NCBI GenBank assembly: GCA_017853515.1
Contig: JAFMJK010000008.1
Span: 1-26,138, forward strand
Direction: 5' to 3'
DNA length: 26,138 nucleotides
From: Chthoniobacterales bacterium
Lineage (GTDB): Bacteria > Verrucomicrobiota > Verrucomicrobiia > Chthoniobacterales > JACTMZ01
This document shows, in pieces, positions 7,254 to 14,694 of the stretch. The number at the start of each line of letters is the position of its first letter. The stretch's first letter is position 1. The translations under genes were made by a program, and so were the position numbers. The notes under the pieces are model-generated. The model did no database searches. It saw nothing but the letters and a program-made list of their open reading frames with translations, and was not told the origin of the DNA.

Positions 7254-9695
7254 ATGTCCTGGCGGATCTTCACGCACCACGCGCTCAAGGGGGCGCTGCG
7301 CTCGGTCCAGTTGCTCCTCTTTGTCGCGGTGCCGGCCGTGATCCTGTGGCTGCAGTTCGTCGGATTGCCCGGTTTCCTCCGCGGGCCCGTGGTCGACGCG
7401 GCGCGCCAGGAAGGTCTCGACCTCGATTTCTCGCGGATGCGCGTGAGCATTTTCCAGGGCCTCGTGCTGGACGATGTGCGACTCAGCGCGAAAAGCCTGC
7501 CGCCGGACAATGAACTCGCTGTGGATCGCGCGTCCATCGCGGTCGACTGGCGGCAGCTGCTGCAGGGAAAATTCGAAATCAGCGCGCTCGAATTGCGCGG
7601 AGCGCAGGTTTACCTGCCGGTGGCCGCGGCCGACGGCGTGACGCGTTCGTTGCGCGTGACCAAGGCGCGCGGGCGTCTGGCCTTGGCCGACGGCATCATC
7701 AGCATTCCCCTCGCCCGCTTCAATCTGCAGGGCATCGAGGTCACGGCCACGGGCCAAATCGCGCTGCAGGGGGAAGCAGCGCCGCAGCAACCGCCGTCGG
7801 ATTTGCTTCCGCCCGAGGCGGCGCGCGCCATCGAGTGGCTCGAGGCGGTGGACTTCGGGAGCGCCGCGCCCACGCTTTCGGTGGAATTCAGCGCGGGCGG
7901 CGGAACGGCGGGCAACTGGCAACTTCCGGTCGTGCGCTTCGAGGCGCCGCGCGCCACGCTGGGCAAAGTGTCGCTGCAGGACGTGCGGCTCGAGGCTTCC
8001 TTCGTCGAAAGGGTTTTCGAAATGCGCCGTCTCTCCGCGCGCGACGACAAAGGCGGATCGTTCGAGGCGAGCGGCCGCTGGCAGTCGGCCACGGGCGAAG
8101 CGCAGGCCGACATGGAGTCGAGCCTCGACCCGGCAGGATGGCTCGCGGAATTCCTGCCGTCGCCGCGGTGGGACGATCTGGTCTTCGCCGAGCGGCCGGT
8201 TGTCCGGGCGACGCTGTCGGCCAGTGCGGAAAAACCGCGGCGCATCCAGATTCTCGGCACGCTGGAGAGCGGCGCATTCGGCTACCGCGGCCTGACATTC
8301 GGCGATCTGCAGAGCGGCTTCGTCTGGCGCGAAGGCGGCGAGTTTTACGCGGACAATATTTCGCTGAAGACACCGAGCGGTCCGATCAAGGCGTCGGTCA
8401 TGGTGCGTCCGGACGACGCGCGCGTGCGCATCGACTGCCGCGCCAACCCGCTGCCGCTGCTGCCATTGGTCGGGCCCAAGGCCAACGAGAGCGTGGACAA
8501 AATGCAGTTGCGGTTCATCGATCCCCCGGTGATCGAATTGGAGGCCCGCGGGACGAAGCTCGACCCCGCCGCGATGCGCGCCACCGGAAAGCTGCAACTC
8601 GGCCGAACCAGCATCCACGGATCGGAGATGGAGAGCGCGACGGCCGATGTCGCCTTCGAGAATCTCGCCCTCACGTTCACCAACATGAACGTGAAACGCC
8701 CCGAGGGGGCCGGCACGGGAACTTTTGTCTACGACTTCGGTCGCCAGCAGGTGCGCTTGCAGGATATCCGCAGCACGATGACACCGTTCCACGTCCTGCA
8801 GTGGGCCGATCCCAATGTGGCCCGTGAAACCGAGCCCTACCGTTTGAAGGGTCCACCGCTGGTCAATGTGAGCGGAACCATCGGACTGAAAGATACGTCG
8901 TTGACCGACCTGACCGCGCAATTCGACGCACCGCAGGGACTGGAATACGATTTGCTCGATCGCACGCTTTCCTTCGGTTCGGCGCGCGGAACGTTGCGTT
9001 TCAAGGGACGCGAGATCCTCGTCGATGTGCCGGCCGCCCGCCTCTACGGAGGCAACGTGCGGCTCGACGCCACCGTCGCCGTCGGACAGCCCGGCGCACG
9101 GCAGCAAATGACCGTCAATCTCGACCGCGTGAACTTCGAGACATTGACGCGGCTATACTTCGACTATCAGGACTCGAAGGGACTGGTCAGCGGCCGCTAC
9201 GATTTCAGCTTCGTGCCGGGGAAGGCGGAACTCATGCGCGGCCAGGGCGATCTTCTCGTCGAGGACGGCAATGTCTTCGCCATTCCGGTGCTAGGACCGC
9301 TCACCTTCCTGCTCGACTCGGTGATCCCCGGCGCGGGCTACCAGACGTCCCGGCGCGCGACGTGCGACTACACCGTGGCGAACGGCGAGATACGCACGGA
9401 GAACCTCGACGTGCAGGGCCAGGGGTTCGTCATGATCGGGAAGGGATCGCTCTTTTTCATCGAGGACCGCATGGACTTCGGCGTGCGGGTCAACGCGCAG
9501 GGCGTCCCCGGCATCCTTCTCTATCCGGTGAGCAAACTTTTCGAATACGTCTCGGACGGGAAAATGACCGAGCCGAAATGGCGGCCGCGCATCCTCCCGA
9601 AAGGCAGCGACCGCGGCGAGGAGAGCGAACCCGATCCCGCCGGAGAGAAGAAAAAAGCGCCTAGCGCAGGAGCAAAACCGAACGGGCGCGCTTGA
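7254..9695 (+). CDS. AsmA-like / TamB-like envelope protein
   Basis: This 813-residue protein has one N-terminal membrane segment (about residues 17-37) and then a long, probably periplasmic, beta-rich body. The last part (about 639-785) looks like the AsmA C-terminal region: a GRYDF stretch, LGPLTFLLDSVIPGAGY, repeated short strands of the type TENLDVQGQG, and a VPGILLYPVSKLFEY segment. Proteins of this group form long beta grooves that help lipid traffic or outer-membrane assembly. The tail is charged and low in complexity (DRGEESEPDPAGEKKK). The ATG at 7254 is chosen over an upstream TTG at 7236, which lies inside the predicted promoter. It follows the metal ATPase by 33 bases. Its last 35 bases overlap the 3' end of rpsR on the other strand. 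Confidence 0.78.
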   Translation: MSWRIFTHHALKGALRSVQLLLFVAVPAVILWLQFVGLPGFLRGPVVDAARQEGLDLDFSRMRVSIFQGLVLDDVRLSAKSLPPDNELAVDRASIAVDWRQLLQGKFEISALELRGAQVYLPVAAADGVTRSLRVTKARGRLALADGIISIPLARFNLQGIEVTATGQIALQGEAAPQQPPSDLLPPEAARAIEWLEAVDFGSAAPTLSVEFSAGGGTAGNWQLPVVRFEAPRATLGKVSLQDVRLEASFVERVFEMRRLSARDDKGGSFEASGRWQSATGEAQADMESSLDPAGWLAEFLPSPRWDDLVFAERPVVRATLSASAEKPRRIQILGTLESGAFGYRGLTFGDLQSGFVWREGGEFYADNISLKTPSGPIKASVMVRPDDARVRIDCRANPLPLLPLVGPKANESVDKMQLRFIDPPVIELEARGTKLDPAAMRATGKLQLGRTSIHGSEMESATADVAFENLALTFTNMNVKRPEGAGTGTFVYDFGRQQVRLQDIRSTMTPFHVLQWADPNVARETEPYRLKGPPLVNVSGTIGLKDTSLTDLTAQFDAPQGLEYDLLDRTLSFGSARGTLRFKGREILVDVPAARLYGGNVRLDATVAVGQPGARQQMTVNLDRVNFETLTRLYFDYQDSKGLVSGRYDFSFVPGKAELMRGQGDLLVEDGNVFAIPVLGPLTFLLDSVIPGAGYQTSRRATCDYTVANGEIRTENLDVQGQGFVMIGKGSLFFIEDRMDFGVRVNAQGVPGILLYPVSKLFEYVSDGKMTEPKWRPRILPKGSDRGEESEPDPAGEKKKAPSAGAKPNGRA
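9651..9667 (-). terminator. Terminator-like hairpin at the rpsR stop codon
   Basis: The minus strand forms GCGC (9664-9667), loop TAG (9661-9663, the rpsR stop codon), GCGC (9657-9660), then six T (9651-9656). The stem is only 4 bp with a 3-base loop, so termination may be weak. It sits entirely inside the 3' coding end of the AsmA-like gene. Confidence 0.35.
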
Positions 9696-9900
9696 TCGCG
9701 TTGGTGATGCGGCGGTGGATGTGCGCCGGCACGCCGGTGAGGCGGCGGGGCAGGATTTTGCCGCTCTCGGTGACGAAGCGTTTGAGCAGTTCGGGATTTT
9801 TGTAGTCGATCGCCTCGAGCGGCAGATCGATGCGGCGGCGGGGCATCGGGCGGTTGGCCCGGCGCATGGCCGCGCGGCGTTTGGGTGTCTTCGGTTGCAT
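9661..9900 (-). CDS. rpsR: 30S ribosomal protein S18
   Basis: The 79-residue product is S18, a small-subunit platform protein that binds next to S6. It has the basic N-terminal tail, the core IDYKNPELLKRFVTESGKIL at 31-50, and the conserved end RLTGVPAHIHRRITNAIKRAR. It starts 9 bases after rpmG. S18 genes usually sit with rpsF, ssb and rplI, and none of these is here; instead it ends a DksA-like/rpmG/rpsR set. Its stop lies inside the convergent AsmA-like gene (35-base overlap). Confidence 0.96.
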   Translation of the reverse strand: MQPKTPKRRAAMRRANRPMPRRRIDLPLEAIDYKNPELLKRFVTESGKILPRRLTGVPAHIHRRITNAIKRARSVLLLR

Positions 9901-9909
9901 GTGGGCTGG

Positions 9910-10083
9910 TTATTTGGTTTCGCGGTGCAGCGTGTGGCGGCGGAGATGCGGATTGTATTTCTTTTTCTCCAGCCGGCCCGGCGTGCGCGGGCTCTTTTTG
10001 TTGCGCTTGCTCATGTAGCGCGAAACGGGTTTGCCCTCGGCGGCCGCCTCGGTGCATTCGAGCGTGATGATTTCCTGTGCCAT
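9910..10083 (-). CDS. rpmG: 50S ribosomal protein L33 (57 aa)
   Basis: This short gene lies between the DksA-like gene and rpsR. Translation from the ATG at 10081-10083 to the TAA at 9910-9912 gives 57 residues beginning MAQEIITLEC and ending KKYNPHLRRHTLHRETK. This is the L33 pattern: an initial beta strand with LEC, a middle SRYMSKRNKK, and the conserved KYNPxxRRHxxHRE-type end. Only one cysteine (C10) is present, so this is the zinc-free form. The gap to the upstream stop is 6 bases and to rpsR 9 bases, so the three genes are one transcript. Confidence 0.95.
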   Translation of the reverse strand: MAQEIITLECTEAAAEGKPVSRYMSKRNKKSPRTPGRLEKKKYNPHLRRHTLHRETK

Positions 10084-10089
10084 GGTCGT

Positions 10090-10791
10090 TTACTCTTTGC
10101 TTTCCGCCGAGGTCTCTTCCTCGCCGTCTTCCGAACCTTCCTCGTCGAGGGATTCGAAGAGGCGGGCGATCGGTTGGCGGATGCGGGTGAAGCGGTTCTT
10201 TTTCTCGATCTCGTTCTGGCACTCCACGGTGAAGCGCGCGAAGGGGCGCGCCTCGAGGCGCGCTTTGGGAATTTGTTTGCCGCTCATCTCGCAAGTGCCG
10301 TAGGTGCCGCGGAGGATGCGCTTGAGGGCTTCGTCGATTTCGAAGAGCGCGTCCTGTTCCTGCGAAAGGAGATTGAGCGCGAAATCGCGATCGTAGGCAT
10401 CGCTGCCGGCATCGGCCTGGTGCAGTCCGTGCGCAGACACTTCATGCGAATCGTGGCCGGTGCGGAGATTGTCGCGGGCCACGCCGGTCATCGAGTCGAG
10501 GAGAGTGTCTTTCAGGGCAAGCAGGCGCATCTGCTGCTGCTTGAGCCAGGGATTGAGGCGACGGGATTTGTCCACCGGTTGACCGTAGGCGAGCAGCGCA
10601 CGCGTGCCGACCGTCGGGGCCTTGGTGGCGCGTCCTTTTTTGCGGACCGGGGCGACCGTGGTCCGGGCGGCGCTTTTCGGCGCGGCCTTCTTCGGTGCAG
10701 GTTTTTTCGCCGCGGTCTTTTTCGCGGCAGGTTTGCCCGCCGCGGACTTTTTCGCGGGCTTGGCGGTGCTTTTCTTTTTGGATGCGGCCAT
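10090..10791 (-). CDS. DksA/TraR-family protein with lysine-rich tail and degenerate zinc finger
   Basis: The 233-residue protein has a long basic N-terminal tail (residues 1-60, Lys/Ala/Pro rich, like histone H1 or bacterial Hc1-type tails), a helical middle part (about 80-160), and a DksA-type C-terminal domain with IDEALKRILRGTYGTCE and the conserved ARLEARPFAR. DksA proteins enter the RNA polymerase secondary channel, often with ppGpp. The C4 zinc finger is broken: C167 and C191 remain, but the second and third ligands read S170 and T188. The end is acidic (EEGSEDGEEETSAESKE). It leads an operon with rpmG and rpsR, fitting a link to ribosome synthesis. It may be a regulator or a DNA- or RNA-binding structural protein; the family call is secure, the role is not. 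Confidence 0.85.
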   Translation of the reverse strand: MAASKKKSTAKPAKKSAAGKPAAKKTAAKKPAPKKAAPKSAARTTVAPVRKKGRATKAPTVGTRALLAYGQPVDKSRRLNPWLKQQQMRLLALKDTLLDSMTGVARDNLRTGHDSHEVSAHGLHQADAGSDAYDRDFALNLLSQEQDALFEIDEALKRILRGTYGTCEMSGKQIPKARLEARPFARFTVECQNEIEKKNRFTRIRQPIARLFESLDEEGSEDGEEETSAESKE

Positions 10792-10818
10792 GGAAATGGA
10801 ATTCTGGAAGGGGCGGGG

Positions 10819-10847
10819 AAGCTACCGACCCCCGGAGGGCGGTGCAA
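10819..10847 (-). promoter_or_regulatory. Promoter candidate for the DksA-like/rpmG/rpsR genes
   Basis: The minus strand reads TTGCAC (10842-10847), 17 bases, TAGCTT (10819-10824). The spacer carries an imperfect dyad ACCG...CGGT (10824-10843) that could be an operator or a weak hairpin. Unlike the other promoters in the window, it leaves a leader of about 20 bases before the ATG at 10791, without a Shine-Dalgarno. Confidence 0.42.
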
Positions 10848-10858
10848 GGATTTTCGGC

Positions 10859-11761
10859 CTAGGAACCGGGGAGCGGCACGGGGCGGTCTCCCACCTTGTC
10901 GGCCGCCTCGGCCGCGGCTTCCTCCTCGCCGGGCGTGTAGGGCCGGCCGCCGACCACCTTCACCCCGCCTTGGTTGTCTTTGACCAGCGTGGGACGGCTC
11001 CCGGCCTCAAGGTAGGCCTGCTGGCCGAGAATTTCCCCCGCCAGCCCGAGATGCGTGTAGAGGAACTGCTTGGGCGCGCTGTTTTGCAGCACATGGATCT
11101 CGTTGCGCAGATCGAGCAGGACTTCGGGGCGGCCGAAGGTGAGATACGGCCCGAGTTGATACATGGCGTAGATTTTCCCGCCTTCCTTGTCCTCGATGCG
11201 CACGTAGAGACGCGTGCTGCGCGAAAGTTTGTGCGAGAGAAGCGTTATGGTGCGGAGTTGCGGCGGACCGTCGTCGCCGGGCACACCGACCACCTCCTGC
11301 CAAACCGGCCGGCCGTCGGTGACCTCGACCGTCTCGGGCCGCGAGCTGAAAAATCTTTCGAACGGCGCGGCGTAGACCGTGGCTTTGATGCGGTAGGGTC
11401 CGAACTCCTGCAGCGGGAAGAGCGGCGTGAGATTGACCGCGCGGGTCAGCTTCTCGCCCGGAGCGATGGCCACGGGCGCGAGTTCGTAGTCGGGATTGTT
11501 CGGCGGGACGGGCCGTCCGTCTCCCGTCTCGATGGTGAAACCGAACCAGCGGTGCTGGTCCGTGTTGTCGAGCACGAGGGGGCGTCCGCTCAGGTTGTCG
11601 ATCGAGACGACGGCCACGATGGGCTCGTAGAGCACGAAGAGCTTGCGCTTGAAACTCAATTCGATGTTGACCTGCGCGGCGCAACGTTCCGCGCCGGCGA
11701 ACGCGAGCAGCACGGCGAGGAAAAGGAAACAGCGGGCGAACCCGGGACGGAGCGGCGTCAT
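10859..11761 (-). CDS. Exported beta-rich protein of unknown function
   Basis: The 300-residue product begins with a clear Sec signal peptide: a basic start, a hydrophobic core (11-24) and likely cleavage after A29 (CAA-Q). The mature part opens with an Ig-like or macroglobulin-like strand pattern (LYEPIVAVVSIDNLSGRPL) and stays beta-rich to about residue 250. The tail is acidic and alanine-rich (EEEAAAEAADK). No enzyme motif is seen. Its ATG overlaps the TGA of the receiver-FGE fusion gene as ATGA, so it is translated with that protein and probably acts with it in the periplasm. C27 is not in a lipobox. The same frame is open upstream, but those residues are shadow sequence of the fusion gene. 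Confidence 0.75.
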   Translation of the reverse strand: MTPLRPGFARCFLFLAVLLAFAGAERCAAQVNIELSFKRKLFVLYEPIVAVVSIDNLSGRPLVLDNTDQHRWFGFTIETGDGRPVPPNNPDYELAPVAIAPGEKLTRAVNLTPLFPLQEFGPYRIKATVYAAPFERFFSSRPETVEVTDGRPVWQEVVGVPGDDGPPQLRTITLLSHKLSRSTRLYVRIEDKEGGKIYAMYQLGPYLTFGRPEVLLDLRNEIHVLQNSAPKQFLYTHLGLAGEILGQQAYLEAGSRPTLVKDNQGGVKVVGGRPYTPGEEEAAAEAADKVGDRPVPLPGS

Positions 11762-13689
11762 TTCTGCGGGGTGTCGGACACGGTGCGAAAACCCAGCGCG
11801 TCCTGCGCCTGGAGCGGGTCGAGGATGGCGCGACGGCGCGTGATATGATACTCCGCGTTGCCCCAGTTGCCGCCGCGGACGACGGGCACTTCCCCCGCCA
11901 TTCCGTCCTCCGACGGTGCCCATGTTGCCGTCCATTCCGAGACATTTCCGGCCATACCGTGGATACCGCGCGGGCTTTTGTCGCCTTCGGGTTGGTCCAC
12001 CGGGGACCAGCGCTTGAAACCGTCCGTGCCGCCGCCTTTTTTCGGATTCGGGTCGAAATCGGTGCCGCTGTTGACGCGCTTGGCATCCTCGTCGTTGCCC
12101 CATGGATATTTGCGAGCGTCGGTGCCGCGCGCCGCTTTTTCCCACTCCTGCTCGGTGGGCAAGCGACGCCCCTTCCATTTGGCGTAGGCGTAGGCATCGA
12201 ACCAATCGACGTTGAAGACCGGCGAATTCACGTCGAGCGGAGCGTCCTTGTATTTCTTCCACCTGACCGCGCGCTTGTAGTAGCCAGGCATCGGCGGCTC
12301 GAGCGCGTTGTTGTCCGCCCAATCGAGCGGCACGTGGGATTTTCCCTTGGGCATGTCGGGATGCGCGAACTTCTCCGCTTCGCCCGGATTGGCCTCGAGA
12401 AAATCGAGGAACTCTTTGTATTCGAAGATGGAAACTTCGTATCGGTCGATCCAGAAGGCGGGGAGGCTGACTTTTTCGCCATCCTGGTAGGTAAACTCGC
12501 CGGCGGGAATCTCGACCAACTTGTTGAAGACGGTTTGCGTGCCGCCGGCGAAGATGCGGAAGAGGGCGAAGACCGCGACGACGAGGAGAAGGAGCGACAT
12601 TCCCGCGCTGATGAGCAGGCGCTTCTTCTGCTGCTTCTTCGACTGCTCCAGCATTTGTTTCGATTTTTCGGTGCGCGCGGTCAGTTTGCCGGCGTCCTTC
12701 GGCGCCGCGGCGGGTTTGGCGGCGGCAACCGCGGCGGCAACCCCGGCCCAATCGGTCTGCCCGGCGGCGAGCGTTTGCGCCACCGTCGAGGCGATACCGC
12801 CCTCCTGCGCCAGGGCGGCCACGGTTTCGGCGAAGTTTTTGACCTCGGCCGCCTCGTCGGGCGCGGGCGCGGCGGCCGCGGCGGTATTGACCATGCGCGG
12901 CCGCAGCGAGGCGTCCAAGACCAGGTCCGCGGATCCCATTCTGCGGCGAGCCAGACCGTGCTTGGTGAAGTGCACGGAGACATCCGCCGCGGTGCGAAGA
13001 GCGGAGAGCAGCGTACGATCGTCGAGTTTGTGTCCCGCGAGGCGGTAGGCCTCCAAGGAGTAGCCGGGAACATAATCGGACGAATAAAAGCAGCGCCCGC
13101 CGACTTCGCCCGCCTCGTGCACGGCGAACAGGTAAGGGTGCGAGACAGCGGCCTTGGCCCGCGCGTCAGCCAGGAAAGCGGCCACCGCCGCGGGATCCCG
13201 CGCACTCTCTTCGTCCATGAGGTGGAGCACCGCGTGCCGCGACATCGATCCCTGCCAAGCGAGGTATTCGTCGATGCTGTCTTGGTGACGCAGATGCTCC
13301 TGCACGTGGAATCCGCCGAACTCGTAGGTCTGCGGAGCGGAAACCGGCGCGCCGAGGGCCGCAGCCAATTTCGCGGCATCGACCGGCTTGGGCAGGACGG
13401 CGGCACCGCCCACGCGGTCCTGCTGCGCGGAAAGATCGTAGCCGGTGACAAAAACCGTCCGCATGGCGGGAAACTCGGTGACGAGCCTGTCGCGCAAAGC
13501 GAAACCATCCATCGGCTCCATGACCACATCGGTCACAAGAATATCCGGCCCTTCGGGCCAGGCGCGTGCCTCGCGCAAAGCATCGCCGCCGGTGGCCGCG
13601 GTGCGGATGTCAAACGTGCCGGTCGGGGCAAGAATCTCGCGCCAAGCTTCGACCAAGCCCGGCTCGTCGTCGACAAGGAGAATTTTCAT
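11758..13689 (-). CDS. Receiver domain - pseudokinase - TM - FGE-domain fusion protein
   Basis: The 643-residue protein joins four parts. Residues 1-115 are a response-regulator receiver with its key residues: acidic pair D7/D8, phosphoacceptor D54, T82 and K101. Residues about 120-330 follow the outline of a Ser/Thr kinase (HPYLFAVHEAGE, YVPGYSLEAY, HGLARRR) but lack the ATP lysine, the HRD aspartate and the DFG motif, so this is a pseudokinase. A Lys/Gln-rich stretch (about 342-357) precedes one membrane segment at 358-380; the positive-inside rule puts the N-terminus in the cytoplasm. Residues about 388-640 are an FGE-sulfatase/SUMF domain (IPAGEF, RLPTEQEWEKAARG, GMAGNVSEW, VVRGGNW) in the periplasm. 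The active-site cysteines of true FGE are missing: GGNWGNAEYH has none. Both ends overlap neighbours by ATGA. Kinase-FGE fusions occur in the PVC group (chlamydial Pkn1, from memory); adding a receiver is unusual. Confidence 0.85.
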   Translation of the reverse strand: MKILLVDDEPGLVEAWREILAPTGTFDIRTAATGGDALREARAWPEGPDILVTDVVMEPMDGFALRDRLVTEFPAMRTVFVTGYDLSAQQDRVGGAAVLPKPVDAAKLAAALGAPVSAPQTYEFGGFHVQEHLRHQDSIDEYLAWQGSMSRHAVLHLMDEESARDPAAVAAFLADARAKAAVSHPYLFAVHEAGEVGGRCFYSSDYVPGYSLEAYRLAGHKLDDRTLLSALRTAADVSVHFTKHGLARRRMGSADLVLDASLRPRMVNTAAAAAPAPDEAAEVKNFAETVAALAQEGGIASTVAQTLAAGQTDWAGVAAAVAAAKPAAAPKDAGKLTARTEKSKQMLEQSKKQQKKRLLISAGMSLLLLVVAVFALFRIFAGGTQTVFNKLVEIPAGEFTYQDGEKVSLPAFWIDRYEVSIFEYKEFLDFLEANPGEAEKFAHPDMPKGKSHVPLDWADNNALEPPMPGYYKRAVRWKKYKDAPLDVNSPVFNVDWFDAYAYAKWKGRRLPTEQEWEKAARGTDARKYPWGNDEDAKRVNSGTDFDPNPKKGGGTDGFKRWSPVDQPEGDKSPRGIHGMAGNVSEWTATWAPSEDGMAGEVPVVRGGNWGNAEYHITRRRAILDPLQAQDALGFRTVSDTPQK

Positions 13690-14645
13690 CGCGCTCCGCC
13701 GGCACCATCCCCACCGGATGGCGCTGGCAACTCATTGAGTGGGGCCGGGAAAAGCTCGAGGAGATCGGCAGGTTCGGCGCGTGTCTCCTGCAGCTGGCCG
13801 CGGTGATAGATGTTCACCATGTATCCGTAATAGTCCGGCGGCGGGCCGCCATCGGGCCCGATGCGCGGCACCTCGTATTTCACCTCGAGAATTTCCACTC
13901 CGTCGCTCTTCCAGTCGACCGGTGTGGTGAACCACATCGATTGCACGCGGCTCATCGTCGGGACGATCTCGCCATCGAGCGTTTCGTAAAAAGTGACGTT
14001 GATGCGGACATCGCGCGCGTCGATCGGTTCGCCCGGCCGCGCCTTGACCGCGAGACGAAGGTCCTTCACCGCACCATCGTTGCCGCCGTCGATTTTGAGG
14101 TCGACCACCCCGAGCGACGATCCGGGCTGGAGTCCGTTCTGGTCGCGGACCTCGAGGCCCTCGCCGGCGGGCGTCGGATTGCGTAGCAGATTGAGACGCA
14201 CCTCGGCGACCTCGGAGAGATTGCCCGCGGCGGGGCCGAGCGCGACAAGCTTCTGCCACGTGTCGGCGGCCTGGGCGGTCTGGCCGAGGCGCTCGTGCAG
14301 CGCGGCGATACGCGAGAGCATCGTTGCGTCGGTCGGCTGCATGGCGAGCGCCTGCTCGAGCGGGGCGAGCGCATCGGCGGGCGACGCGCCCGCCTCGAGC
14401 TTGTCGGCCTCGGCGACGAGTTCGACCAACCTGGCTTGAAGCGCGGATTTTTCGCCCTCGGAAACTTCCGGAACCGGTGCGGGCGTCGCGGCCGGAACAG
14501 CGGCAGCCGTCGGCGTCTCCGCGGCACCGTAGGCCTGCTTGAAGTTGGGACCAAAGTAAACCAGCACGGCAACCAGCTGCGCGACAGCGGCCACACCCAG
14601 CAAACTGGCCGCAACGATGAACGTGGTGCCTAAAGGCGTCTTCAT
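13686..14645 (-). CDS. Membrane-anchored TPR and beta-domain protein
   Basis: This 319-residue protein has one N-terminal membrane segment (about 7-31), an Ala/Pro-rich linker (42-62), a helical TPR-like region (about 64-155, with PLEQALAMQPTDATMLSRIAALHERLGQ), and a C-terminal beta domain (about 177-290) with an aromatic-rich part around WFTTPVDW and DYYGYMVNIYHRG. The bulk is probably periplasmic. I do not recognise the beta domain. Its TGA overlaps the ATG of the receiver-pseudokinase-FGE gene, so it is the first gene of a three-gene coupled cassette. A TTGACG-17-CATTCT element in the 49-base gap after htrA gives it its own likely promoter. Confidence 0.78.
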   Translation of the reverse strand: MKTPLGTTFIVAASLLGVAAVAQLVAVLVYFGPNFKQAYGAAETPTAAAVPAATPAPVPEVSEGEKSALQARLVELVAEADKLEAGASPADALAPLEQALAMQPTDATMLSRIAALHERLGQTAQAADTWQKLVALGPAAGNLSEVAEVRLNLLRNPTPAGEGLEVRDQNGLQPGSSLGVVDLKIDGGNDGAVKDLRLAVKARPGEPIDARDVRINVTFYETLDGEIVPTMSRVQSMWFTTPVDWKSDGVEILEVKYEVPRIGPDGGPPPDYYGYMVNIYHRGQLQETRAEPADLLELFPAPLNELPAPSGGDGAGGAR

Positions 14646-14683
14646 GCAAGGGTGAGAATGCGGGGGATACGGGCGCGCGTCAA
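14646..14683 (-). promoter_or_regulatory. Promoter candidate for the TPR / receiver-FGE / exported-protein cassette
   Basis: The minus strand reads TTGACG (14678-14683; 5 of 6), 17 bases, CATTCT (14655-14660; 3 of 6), then 9 bases to the ATG at 14645. It fills the gap after the htrA stop, so the cassette can be expressed apart from htrA. Confidence 0.45.
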
Positions 14684-14694
14684 CGACCGGCGAC

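Noticed and set aside
7239..9107. A 622-codon minus-strand frame opposite the AsmA-like gene
   Set aside because: His/Arg/Glu-rich shadow without a domain; the plus strand has a signal anchor and an AsmA-like C-terminus.
10609..10791. Lys/Ala-rich repeats at the start of the DksA-like gene as a DNA repeat element
   Set aside because: They are codons for a basic protein tail, are imperfect at DNA level and stay in frame with the DksA domain.
11762..12751. An N-terminal extension of the exported protein over the fusion gene
   Set aside because: It would place the clear signal peptide in the middle of a protein; the ATG at 11761 fits an ATGA overlap.
11845..13806. A 653-codon plus-strand frame over the receiver-FGE gene
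   Set aside because: Antisense shadow; the receiver and FGE motifs on the minus strand are unmistakable.
11758..14645. A classical two-component operon
   Set aside because: There is a receiver domain but no histidine kinase (no H-box or HATPase motifs) in the window, and the kinase-like part is of Ser/Thr type and degenerate.
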